Source of the DNA: Streptomyces sp. NBC_01276
Lineage (GTDB): Bacteria; Actinomycetota; Actinomycetes; Streptomycetales; Streptomycetaceae
Reading direction: 5' to 3'
Length of the DNA stretch: 64,000 bases
NCBI RefSeq assembly: GCF_041435355.1
Contig: NZ_CP108442.1
Location: 6,632,501 to 6,696,500, forward strand
This document shows, piece by piece, positions 28,201 to 37,200 of the stretch (the stretch's first letter is position 1; every line of letters starts with the position of its first letter). Below the pieces are notes generated by a model, which ran no database searches, had not been told where the DNA came from, and worked only from the letters and a program-made list of their open reading frames with translations. Made by a program: the position numbers and the translations under genes.

Positions 28201-28259
28201 GACTCCCCGACGACGAGATCCGCGCACTGCTTGCCGGTTTGGAGACCACAGATGAGTAA
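19233..28259 (+). CDS. NRPS 1: FAAL-ACP-C-A-PCP-Cy-A(Cys)-PCP-E
   Basis: The product has about 3008 residues. Domains: fatty acyl-AMP ligase 1-510 ('LQYTSGSTSLPKG', 'WLPLFHDMGLVG', 'CYGLAESTLL'); carrier 516-590 (Ser in 'GGAS'); condensation 596-960 ('DHRVIDG'); adenylation 997-1475; carrier 1490-1560 ('GGHS'); cyclisation 1582-2005 with intact 'DAWVCDAWS' (DxxxxDxxS); adenylation 2026-2520, Cys-like residues (D-L-W, N, L, S, I-W); carrier 2540-2610 ('GGDS'); epimerisation 2626-3002 ('HHAVVDAQSW', 'DLGRTVGW'). It should load a fatty acid, add one amino acid, then form a D-configured thiazoline. GTG 19233 overlaps the previous stop and has GGGAG six bases before it; ATG 19215 lacks such a site. 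Confidence 0.9.
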   Translation: MTFLHQALTHAEECPDASAITFITPGSDPHTLTRAALFRRAGSVARQVRAETAPGDRVLVALPTSEELVVALVGVLMAGRVAVPAPAIPGPRNQARLEQITKDAGCTLAFSRQPVPEAVLPDVEGVPDLRIDPADIAVLQYTSGSTSLPKGVCVLTSNIDANLAAMERAFEQCATDVVAGWLPLFHDMGLVGTLLHPLRMGLHTVLMSPESFVRHPDAWLRAISDFGVTTSGGPDFGYSWCADLVKPAQLQGVDLSRWRVAFTGSEPISPRTMERFSHTFADSGFQPEAFTPCYGLAESTLLVSSAQVGALPRVSDLGVSCGRPMEDVVIVDSHGSQVEGTGEIWVRGPSVAHAYHGPSGNENFNLSTVDGRSDWLRTGDLGVVHDGELYIQGRSKDLVILRGENHHPHDLEMVADEVAGVLAACAFSSTGERERLVLVIEARGAADEIADLVRKAFRQTLAFEPDEVVIVRGRTLPRTTSGKLQRAACRAAWEAGELPVAHRWTADGERSSMSAQETALAEIWHDLLGVRVESPEASFFATGGASVLAVELAARIAERFDVHVSPVALLAAGTLNGQADVIARAPRAAASVPDPDEAPMSLQQEGLWLLAQLSPIGLPPVSITLDVPPGADVEGALAMLVQRHPGLATAGPDAHGRQRRVPWVSAEGRPSLEEGKPFTVRRGVGHVELAWDHRVIDGWSVRVLVEELDALLAGRPLPPPPPSALAWAAEQRQALAASDDAEDLAFWRTRPSSAGVDLPWGVPGATGAGLTSRRITDADALKRCARELDTTAAVLILAAVAVVLGRQSGQREVSVGVPFANRTPPWTRTVGCLVSVQRALARLSDDITGDELVRQLTQELQDLRGRASVPLEALSARLGLSRAATQVDVVLDHLEVPARVGGLTIRGTSVELSPEQAKVPLTITAVEDDGMRLVLLWQRSFMDDEAAEEFAEQLELALRELVRAPQSLCLGWSLRTHRADIALPLSREELATPDVPLVPAMVLDVDPGRPAIQRGAKTWTYGELRARALDVAGTLQSAGVRPGDPVGVLGSACFDTIAAALGTMLAGGAVLHLDRRLPTGRLAAMVRESSARIVLRAQGSDPRDPEIGRLVEIEAGGAESAVAVEGGDPAYIVFSTGSTSTPKAIIGTHRGIAHFLTWQRREFGVGAQDRFVLLTNLAFDMALRDVWLPLISGGVLHLLDDPADVSGDTVVPLLVAQGTTRLHLVPTLARSWLTTTAATPLPALRSVFFAGEPLSDTVVTRFREHFRGDYEVLNFYGPSETTQTKIFFRVPEHPQPGVQPIGRPLPQTAVALLNAAGTPCGLGEPGEILLRTPFATDGYANQPAAQAERFIPDPLGSAQTAYRSGDLGRARLDGAIEILGRGDRQVKVHGVAVDPAEVADLLSSLPGVSQAAVRADPAADGDHVLVAWFVAERSWSSLREELADRLPAALVPERAMACPTLPVHPNGKVDIRALPAPADLAPTAAEPPKNDLEALVLEAWRTTLGLPELDMHADFFLHGGHSLKAIQLASALKRALGRDVPLIEVMRARTPRQLARRCLAAEERSDDAVPVLLHAPDDAYEPFPMTPVQEAYWVGRRDFLELGGSAAQTYRELSCANDLDLLRLERAFQVLVERHPSLRTVATEDGRQIVLRDTPPFRVAVQDLRDDADPEAGVRAWRDDMAHRVRPLEQWPLIEVRASLLPNEIRLHVGLDAWVCDAWSRVLLIDELRELYNDPSRELAPLGLTFRDYVVSVEGTPKDTDLEWWRAELDSLPTAPRLPLARRTGTGFTRRNGRLDSAAWAAFQRHAGTSGVTASASLLAAFGWVLARWSAEDRFALNVTVFRRLPVHSDVGRLLGDFTSVLPHTMEARWENFARHARDVQARLWQELAHGSVSGVQLTRELARSTGRLNAVGLPVVFTSALTTPELGREFDWAWLGELVHGISQTPQVWLDLQVYEHRGELHYNWDAVEEMFEPGVLDALFEAWCAVLHTLVEEVWEEPAPELLPATQRLLQSRTNATGAPVVSDTLVDGVLAALTRTPDALALIDADRTLTFAQLVEEAERVAAAILGQQVPRGALVAIVAPHGWRQAVAALGVLLAGAAYVPIDASQPMERIRQILAEAAPTCVLRAGDSWPDGVDLEDLPAVRRRRPPRAHDMAYVIYTSGSTGRPKGVVIRHEAAVNTLVDVADRMGFGAQDRALALSSLAFDLSVWDLFGTWRLGAAVVYPTDRNDPAAWARAAHAHGVRVWNSVPALAQMFADALEADLDLPAPALRTFLLSGDWIPLRLPERLRAVAPGAAVWSLGGATEASIWSVAHLVGDVDTSRASIPYGRPLANQTVAVLDEHRRPCPVHVPGRLFIGGLGLADAYWRDPVRTAERFVDHEGARLYDTGDLARWLPDGDLELLGRVDTQVKIRGYRVELGEIEHTLESLPGVERAAVVVVGDPRGDRRLVGFVVPRADAAAAAADADAVGTAVELSERELSRELSAKLPDHMVPHAWTVLTALPLSANGKIDRAALTARIQAAPAPVPDPSSSASPVPAEDNVLARAWAEVLGTPPAGPAANFFSAGGDSVTWLRVCAHVSRTGWRLPAAAIGQDASFAALSAHLSPPSAPVPVPEGPTPPAPMRTWLEFRGLPGRFNQGVLLRLLRPLDAEALDRALAAVVVAHPALASTLTGGFGGHVVEYGDDLETACRGFDADGALLRATVMPGHLLLCAHHAVVDAQSWKVIVGDVEEALDVFEAGGVPSLAPEATSYASWCHAVAGLPAPATLPSLPPPGETGRERDTCVRAQPLSARPQGVRAAMERLRCTEEELLVAAAAWANGSVTGRWDVEVERHGRMLGALDLGRTVGWLTALIPLVLDGGSPADVLLQVKERLRGLPDGGLALAAAYASSGRSASLTVNPLGVLGDEASSRFALVRDAALPLRDPSLPRTNERRITLYTIGETLKGELNHREGADAWLKAFEAALEEFLEVPGSAAAGGIDFPASGLPDDEIRALLAGLETTDE

Positions 28260-31200
28260 AGTGGAAGACGTTTACGGTCTCACGCCGCTCCAGCAGGCCA
28301 TGTTCGTCCGTGCGCTGATGGAGCCGGAGTCCAGCGCCTATGTGGAACAACTACGGATAGAACTCGCCGCGTGCCCGGACCCGGACGCGCTGCGCCAGGC
28401 ATGGGCCGACCTGTACGCCCGTCATCCGGCGCTGAGGACCTCGTTCCACCACGCCGGACTCTCCGATCCGCAGCAAGTCGTCCACAGGACGGGCGCGTTG
28501 CCCTGGCGGGTGGAGGACCGGCGCGACGGGGCGGACGTGGACATCGACGCGATCGCCCGGCAGGACCGCGAGAAGGGCTTCGACCTCAGCCGTCCGCCGC
28601 TCTGGCGGGTCGTCCTCGTCCTGCTGCCCGACTCCGCGGTACTCGTCTGGACGTTCCACCATCTCTTACTGGACGGTTGGAGCCTGGGCAGGGTCCTCGT
28701 GGAGATCGAGCGCGGCTACCGCTCCGCCTGCGAAGGTACGGCGGGTTCCCTCCCGCCGGCGCCGCCGTTCCGGGAGTACGTCACATGGCTGCGGGCCATG
28801 GACGGACGGCCTGCCGACGCATACTGGCGTACACGACTGGCCGGCGCCGTAGCCACCCCTGTGGACGGACCTGCCGGAGGGACGGGCGGCGAGCGCCGGA
28901 TCATGCTGGACTCCGCCGCGACGGAACGGATCCGTACGGTCTGCCAGTCCCGTGCCATAACCCTGGGAACCCTGGCCACGGCGGCGTGGGCCGCTGCTCT
29001 GGCGGAATCCGGCGGGATCCAGGACATCACGTTCACCTCGTTGCTCTCGGGCCGGCCCGCCGAACTGCCCGGAGTCGACGAGATCGTCGGCATGCTCGTG
29101 AACACGGTCGCCACGCGGGTCCGGTTCGAGCCCGGTGAGACCGTGCACGCCCTGCTCCAGCGCGTGCAGGAGGACCTCGTACAGGACCGCACGCACGGGT
29201 GGTCGTCGCTCGACACGGTGTCGCGCGCCACCGGTCTCGCGTCGCCGGAATCCGTGCTCGTGATCGAGAACTACCCGTTGGACCAGGCGCTCCTCGGCGA
29301 TTCCCGGCTCCAGGTACGGTCCATCGCCGTGCACGAGCAGGCGGACGTACCACTCGTGGTCGCGATCGTCCCCGGCAACGACCTCGAACTGAGGCTGGCG
29401 GCGCCGCCCGGCGGGCTGACCGCCGCCGCCCTGGACGGACTCGGGGCATCGCTCGCGCGGTGGCTGCTCACGCTGGCGGAGGGGATGGACGACGAGGTCG
29501 CCGAACTGCTCGGCCGCGGCGAACGCGGCGCACAGGAAGACCTGCGCGCCCGGATCCGGCAGGACGCGCCGAGGGCGGGGAGCCTGGTCGAGGCGATTCT
29601 GGCGGCCGGCCCCACGGTCATCGACGGAGCCGACCACTGGAGCGCCGCGCAGGTCCTGGCCGAGGCAGAACGTTTCGCGCGAGCGGCGTACAGCGCGCCC
29701 GAGGGCCCCGTGGCGCTCGTCGCGGACACCCACGCCCGCACCGTCGCGCAGATGTTCGGATGCTTGCGGGTCGGCCGGACCTACGTACCGCTCGACCGTT
29801 CGGACCCGCGCCACGCCGACCGAATGGCGCATGCCGGTGCCCGGGAGATCGCGCAGGGCGACCCCCAGGGGTCGGAGCTGCCGCCGCTCCCGGCGCCCGC
29901 CACCCTGGCCTACTTGCTGTACACCTCCGGCACCACCGGCACCCCGAAGGCCGTCCGGCAGACCCACGACGGTGTCTACCAGCACGCCCTCCGCTTCGCC
30001 GCCTCCATCGGTCTCGGACCTTCCGACCGGGTCTGCATGACGGCGTCCTTCGCTTTCGACGCGGCCGTCATGGACATCTACGCCACCGCGGTCGTCGGGG
30101 CGACACTGCTGATCGGTTCCCCCAAGCGGCACGGGCTGAAAGCCCTGCGCGAGGACATCCTTCCTCAAGCGACGGTGCTGCACACCACTCCCAGTCTGTT
30201 CCGCCTGCTGGCCGCCGATGGCCTGCCCGGAGGGCTGCGGGCCGTGGTCCTGGGGGGAGAGGCCGCGCTCCCGTCGGACCTCGAACTCTTCACGAGGACC
30301 GCGCCGACGGGCTGTGTTCTCGTCAACGGCTTCGGCCCCAGCGAGAGCACGACTGGACTCCAGTGGTTCGCCGAGCGCGGGGTACGGCTCCCGGCCGTCC
30401 CGATCGGCCTGCCGGTCGCCGGGACCGACGTGTGGCTCTGCGACGAAGACGGCGAGCGGGTGGACGGCGCTTGGGCGAGCGGTGACATCGTGCTCGCCAG
30501 CGAGGCCGTCGCCCACGGCTACCACGGTGATGCCGAGGCCGACGGCCGGTTCGGGCAGGAGGGAGGCCGCCGCTTCTACCGCACAGGCGATCTGGGCCGG
30601 CGAAGGCCCTCCGGATGCCTCGACATCGTGAGGCGGGCGGACGACCAGGTGCAGATCGGCGGCGTCCGTGTGGAGCCCGCAGAGGTGCGCGCGGCACTCG
30701 CGGCCCTGCCCGGCGTCGCCGCGGCCGAGGTTCTCGCCACGGGGGAGGGCGCGGGCGTCCGACTGCGCGCATGGGTCACTCCCGTGGGCCGACGTCACCT
30801 CGACGCCGCCGTACTGCTGCCCGCTCTGGCGGCCGAACTGCCACCCGCGTTCGTCCCAAGCAGCCTCCACGTCCTCGACGAGCTCCCGCTCCTGGCCAAC
30901 GGGAAGGTGGATCGCGCGGCCCTGCGCGCACGTACGACAGACGGCGCTCTCACCCCCGCGGAGCCGTCTGCATCCCGCGATCCGGCCGATCCCGTACTCG
31001 CGGCCGTGCTGGAAGCCTTCGCGGAGGTCACCGGCAAGACGGTGGAACCGGACCAGAACCTGTTCGCGCTCGGCGCGAACTCACTGGACGCGCTACGGGT
31101 GACAGGGCGGCTGGAGAAACGACTCTCCCGCCATGTTCCGCTCCAGCTGGTCTTCGACCACTCGACCCCGCGCGAACTGGCCGCGGCCGTCGCGGCCGGG

Positions 31201-34200
31201 CCCGGCCGCAAGCCCGCGGACGCCGTACCGCGTACCGAGAGGCGCTGGCGGACGCGTGGCGGCGCCAAGCCCGCCGCACGCTCGGACCAGGCGCCGGCGC
31301 TCAGCCTGTTCTTCTTCTCCGGCTCCGGCGAGGATCCCGCGCAGAGCTACCAGCTCCTCCTCGACGCCTCCCTTCGCGCAGACGCGCTGGGACTGGAAGC
31401 CGTGTGGACACCCGAGCGCCACTTCGACGAATTCGGCGGCCCGTACCCGAATCCGTCCGTCCTCGGCGCATACCTCGCCGCGCGGACCCGGAACATCCGG
31501 CTCAGGGCCGGCAGCGTGGTCCTTCCGCTCCACGACGTCGCGCGTGTCGCGGAGGAGTGGGCGGTCGTCGACCAGCTCTCCGGTGGCAGGGTGGACCTGG
31601 CCATCGCCTCCGGCTGGCACCGTCGTGACTTCGTGCTGGGCCGAGACCGCTACGACGAGCGCAAGGCGCGACTCCCGGAGCAGATAGACCAGCTGCGCCG
31701 CCTGTGGGCCGGTGAGGCCGTCGAGTTCTCCGATGCGGAGGGATCGACCACCGAGGTGCGGACCTGGCCGAGGCCCGTCCAGCCAGCCCTTCCCCTGTGG
31801 CTGACCTCTCAGGCGCCGGAGACCTTCGAGCTTGCCGGGCGCCACGGATTCAATGTCCTGACGAACCTCAACTACAAGTCCATGGACGAACTCTCCGAAC
31901 GGGCCGCCCTCTACCGTCGGGCTCGCGGATCCCGGCCCGGCGGGCGGGTCACGGTGATGACCCACACACTCGTCGGCAAGGACGGGGCGGACACGCGCAC
32001 GGCCGCTGTCGAGGCCTACGCCGACTACGCCCGGAGTAATTTGCTCCTCCAGCGGGCGCACGCCCGGGGGGTGGACCGGGACCTGCGTCCGTCCGAGGCG
32101 GACGCCCGGATCCTCGCCTTGCGTTCGGCTGAACGGATGGTCGAAGGCGGCGGCCTCGTAGGCGATCTGGACCAGTGCCGCGAGCGGCTTGCCGAACTGC
32201 GTGCCGCCGGAGCCGACGAGGTGGCGTGCCTGATCGACTTCGGAGCTTCCTCCGAGCGCGTGCTCGAAGGGGTGGAGCTCCTGGGCGAGCTCGCCACGCC
32301 GACGGCGACGGCGCACCGCTCGGGCAAACGGGTCGCCGTGCTGCCCGCGGCGCCCCTCCAGGCCCAGCTCTGGCTGCTCGAAAACCTCTCGGACACGCCG
32401 GGTACCTGGATGATTCCCACGATCGTCCGCGTGGAGGGCGCGCTCGACACGGAGTTGCTGACGTCCCGGCTTGCCGCACTGTGCGTGCGGCACGAGGCAC
32501 TGCGCACGTCCCTGGAGGAACAGGACGGACGCATCGTCCAGATCGTTTGGGAGGACCGGACGGCCCGCCTTGAGATCCGGCCGGTCGCGAGCGAGTCCGA
32601 CGCCCTCCGCCAGGCACGCGACGTCCTCGACGAGGGACTCGACCTGAGCCGGGCACCCCTGCTGCGGGCCGTGCTGTTCGCCGTGGACCCGACGCACCAC
32701 GTGCTGCTGCTCGCCTGTCACCACGCGATCGCCGACGGAAGCTCCACCGTCGCCCTGGCACGCGAGCTGTTCGACGGGGTTCCCGGTGACCTGCCGCTGC
32801 AACTGGGCGACTGGGCGGCATGGATGGAGGACCGGGTGGAGAGGGGCGACCTCGAAGCCGAGGAAACCTGGTGGGACGAGGCCCTGACGGACCTGCCCCC
32901 GCGCCTGAGGCTCGGAAGCGGTCGTCCCGACGGGCGCCGCGCCGTGCATCCCGTCCCGATCGACTCGGCTGTCGAGACGGGACTGCGCGCTGCCTGCGAG
33001 TCCTCGGGGGCGACGCTCTTCGAAACGGTCCTGGCCGGTTTCACCCGTGCTGTCGCGCGGACGACCGGGCGGGACGACTTCCTCATCGGCCTCCACCACG
33101 CGAACCGTGACCGCCCCGAGCTCGAAGGCCTCGTAGGGCCCTTGGTCAACCTGCTTCCGTTCCGGGTGCGGCTGCCTTCGAGCGACGTCCTCGCCGGTGT
33201 CCGGGACCAGGCGCGTGCGGCGCTCGCACACCACGAGGTCCCCTACTCCAGGATCGTGGCGCGCCACGCCACCGAACACCGCGTGGGCACGGATCCGCTT
33301 ATCGATGCCGCTCTGGTGTACCAAAACCTGCCCGATGTGACGTCCGAGAGCCCTGTGCGGTGGACGCGGATCGAGCTGGAGGGCGGCCGGGCCCGGTTCC
33401 CCCTCACGCTCGTCGCGACCGAACGCCAGGGCGGATTGGCACTGCAACTGGAGCTGGACGCGGGGATGTTCACCGAGGAGGACGCGGCCCGGCTGACCGC
33501 TGCCGTACGGGAGAGCCTGTACGGGCTCGCGGGTCTCGACGCACCGGCCCGCGCCCGCGTCGAGTCCGAGCCGGCCGTTGCCATGCCGGGCGCGCATCTG
33601 CTGGCCCCGTTCCTGGACCATGCCGAACGCCACCCTGGCGACACAGCGGTGGTCGGCCCGGAGGGAAGCCTCACCCGCTCGGAGCTCCGCGCGGGGGCAC
33701 GCCGTCTCGCGGGGGCGATCCGGGCGCGCGTACCCGCCGGAACCCGCGTCGGCGTGCAGGTCGAGCCCGGATGCGCCACCCTCGTGGCGGTCTACGGCGT
33801 GCTGCTGGCTGACTGCACCGTGGTTCCGCTCGACGCCCGCAACCCCGCCTCCCGCAGGGAGGTCGAACTGCGGCTGGCGGAGGTCGAACTCGCGGTGGCC
33901 CACGCCGACCTGGAAGTACCCCGGCTGGATCCGTACCAGACGGGCCCCGAGTGGGTTCAGGAACCCTCGGGCAAGGAACTCGCCTACCTCATCTTCACGT
34001 CCGGCTCCACGGGTGTGCCGAAGCCGGTCGCGGTGGGCCACGACAGCGTGCGCGCGCTCATCGGATGGGCTCGTACGGAGTTCTCGGAGGAGGAGCTCAG
34101 CGGCACCCTGCTGACCGCGCCGATCCGTTTCGACATGTCCGTGTTCGGGCTGTACGTACCGCTGGCCGGCCCCGGATCCGTCGTCGTGGTCCGCGACCTC

Positions 34201-37200
34201 GCGGCACTCGTGGACGGGCCCCCTCCGGCCCCGGTCAGTCTGGTCTACACGGTTCCCTCCGCACTGCGCGCCCTGCTGGGCGCGGGGGCCCTGCCACGCA
34301 CCGTGCGCACGGTGAACCTCGGCGGCGAGGCCCTGCCCGCAGACCTGGTCGCGACCCTCCTGGACCGCGTGGACCGCGTGTGCAACCTCTACGGTCCAAC
34401 CGAGAGCACTTCCAACGCCTTCTTCGAGGACTACACGCAGCCGGCCGAGCCGACGATCGGCCGGCCGATCACCGGAACCGGTGCCTGGATCCGCCGGATC
34501 CCCGACGGGACGTGCGCCGAGACGGGTGAGACCGGCGAACTGGTCCTCACCGGCGCCGGACTGGCCCTCGGATACCTCGGCAGTCCCGGCCACCCAGCCT
34601 TCACTCCCGAGGGCTACCGGACCGGGGACCGCGCGTACCTGGCCCCCGACGGCCGGTTCGTCTACCAGGGACGTCTGGACGACCAGGTGAAGGTCCGGGG
34701 CCACCGCGTACAGCTCGCCGAGATCGACGCACACCTTTCCTCCCTCACCGGTGTCAGTGCCGGGGCCTCCCGCCTCGACGGCGACCTCATCGAGGCATGG
34801 ATCGTGCCGTCCGCGGGCTGCGCGCGCGCCGCGCAGGCCGATGCCCGTCAGGCGCAGGCATGGGCCGTCGAACTCGGACGGGTGCTTCCGGCCTTCCTGC
34901 TGCCGTCCCGGTGGATCCTCGTGGAGGAGCTTCCGCTCACAGCGCACGGGAAGCTCGACCGCAAGGGCCTCGACGCCATCGAGTGGTCCGCGCTCGCGGC
35001 AGCCACCCTCGACAATCCGGCGCAGGCGGAGCTGGCCGCGGTGTGGGAGGAGGTGCTGGGGGTACCGGTGCCGGATGCCGACGCCGACTTCTTCGCGCTG
35101 GGCGGCCACTCACTCCTGGCCATCACCTTGAGCCGGCGGATCGAGGACCGCTGGAACGTGCGCGTACCGCTGCGCACTCTCTTCGACCACCCGACCGTCG
35201 CGGCGCTGGAGGTCGCGCTGAGGGACGCCGAGCCCACCCGGCCGGACGCCGCCCCGCTCGTTGAGGACCCGTCCGCGGCCGGAGAGCCCTTCCCCCTCAC
35301 CGAGCTCCAGCAGGCGTACTGGGTCGGCGGACGCGACGGCATGGACCTGGGCAGCGTCGGCACCCAGGGCTACGTCGAGGTGGACACCACGGTGCCGGTG
35401 GACAGGCTCACCGACGCATTTCGCACGCTTGTCCGCCGCCATGACATGCTGCGGGCGGTTTTCGAGCCCGACGGCCGTCAGCGGGTGCTCGCCGATCCGG
35501 GAGAGTTCCCGATCGTGGTCGAGGACCTGAGGGACGCCCCCGAATCCGAGCTCGCGGCCCGCAGGGAGGAGCGGTCCCACCACCGCCCCGATCCGGCGAA
35601 CTGGCCGCTGGTGCGCGTGTGGGTGTCCCGGCTGGCGGACCGGTCCAGGGTGCATATGAGCGTGCCGGCACTCATAGCCGACGCCCACAGCGTGTACCTC
35701 CTGACCCGTGAACTGACGACGCTGATCGAGGGACGCGAGCTCGCACCCGCCGGACCCGCCTACCGCGACCTCGCGGTGGCTCTGGCGGAGCGGGACCGGA
35801 CCTCCGACGACGCGGAATTCGCCTCCCGGGCGGGAACCTTCCCGGCGGGCCCGCAGCTCCCCCTGGCGGCCAATCCGGAACAGCTGCACTCGGTGCGCTT
35901 CCGCCGGGGCCAGGTACGCCTGGAACCCGAGGTCTGGCAGGCCGTGAAGGACGCCGGGGCGGCACATGGGCTGACCCCGGCGGGCATGCTGCTCTCCGTG
36001 TTCGGATGGGTGCTCCAAGCCTGGTCCGAGGAGCCCGAGTTCACCCTGGGGGTGACCTTCTTCGACCGGCCGGCGCTGCACCCCGACGTGGACCGGGTGG
36101 TGGGGGACTTCACCAGCGCCCGACTCGTCGAGATGGGGCAGGCCGCCGACCTCGGACAGTTCGCGACCCTCGTACAGGGACGGTTGTGGGAGGCGCTCGA
36201 CGGCAGTGTCTTCGATGCCGTGCGGTGCGTCCGCACCCTTCGCCGCCTGGGCCGGCCGCACACCTTCCCCATCGTCTTCACCAGCACCCTCGGCCTCGAG
36301 TCGCCGAAACGCGGCAGCCTGGGCGAGGTGGCGTACGCCCTGACCCAGACCTCTCAGGTGTGGCTCGACCACAAGGTCCGGGAGGAGGACGGCGGGCTCG
36401 TCAGTACCTGGGACTTCGTGGAGGGGCTGTTCCGTCCTGGAGTCGTCGAAGCCATGATGGAGCGCTTCGAGGCGGTCCTGCGCGACCTTCCCGCCAACGG
36501 ATGGCCGACGGCCTTCCCGGGCCTCCCGGACGACCAGCAGCGGGTACGCCGCGCCCACGGCTCCGCGCCGTGGACCCCGTCCGGCCCGGCCCTGCTCCAC
36601 GAGACCCTGCTCGCCGATCCCGACGCCGACTCCGACGAGCCGGCCCTGATGACCCCGGAGGGTGAACAGGTCACCCGGCGGGAGCTGGCCGCGGCGGCGG
36701 GAGCGGTGGCACGCCGTCTCCTGGACGAGGGCCTGCGTGTCTCGGACATGGTCGCCGTCGACTCCCGCCACGGATGGCGGCAGGCCGCCGCGGCGCTCGG
36801 CGTGCTGGCGGCGGGCGGAGCCTTCGTACCCATCGATCCCGCGTGGCCGCAACTGCGCATCGAGGCCGTACTGGAGACCGCCGGGGCGCGCTGTGCCGTC
36901 GCACCCGAAGGCTGGGGTGCGGACCTGCGCCACATCCCGCTGCACGACGACGACCGGGCGGCGCCCCTGGAACCGCTGCCCGGGAGGGCCGGTCCGGAGG
37001 ACTTGGCCTACGTACTCTTCACGTCGGGATCGACCGGTACGCCGAAGGGCGTCGAGATCACTCACGCGGCGGCGATGAACACGCTCGCGGACATCGGTGA
37101 CCGCTTCGCCCTCCACGGGGAGCGGGTCCTCGGACTCGCGGGACTCCACTTCGACCTCTCGATTTTCGATTTGTTTGGCAGCTGGCTGACCGGTGGCGCC

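Noticed and set aside
31093..35109. Roughly 1340-codon minus-strand frame inside NRPS 2
   Set aside because: Same reason: a low-information His/Gly/Val-rich shadow of the sense-strand domains. The 35110-37980 frame is likewise rejected.
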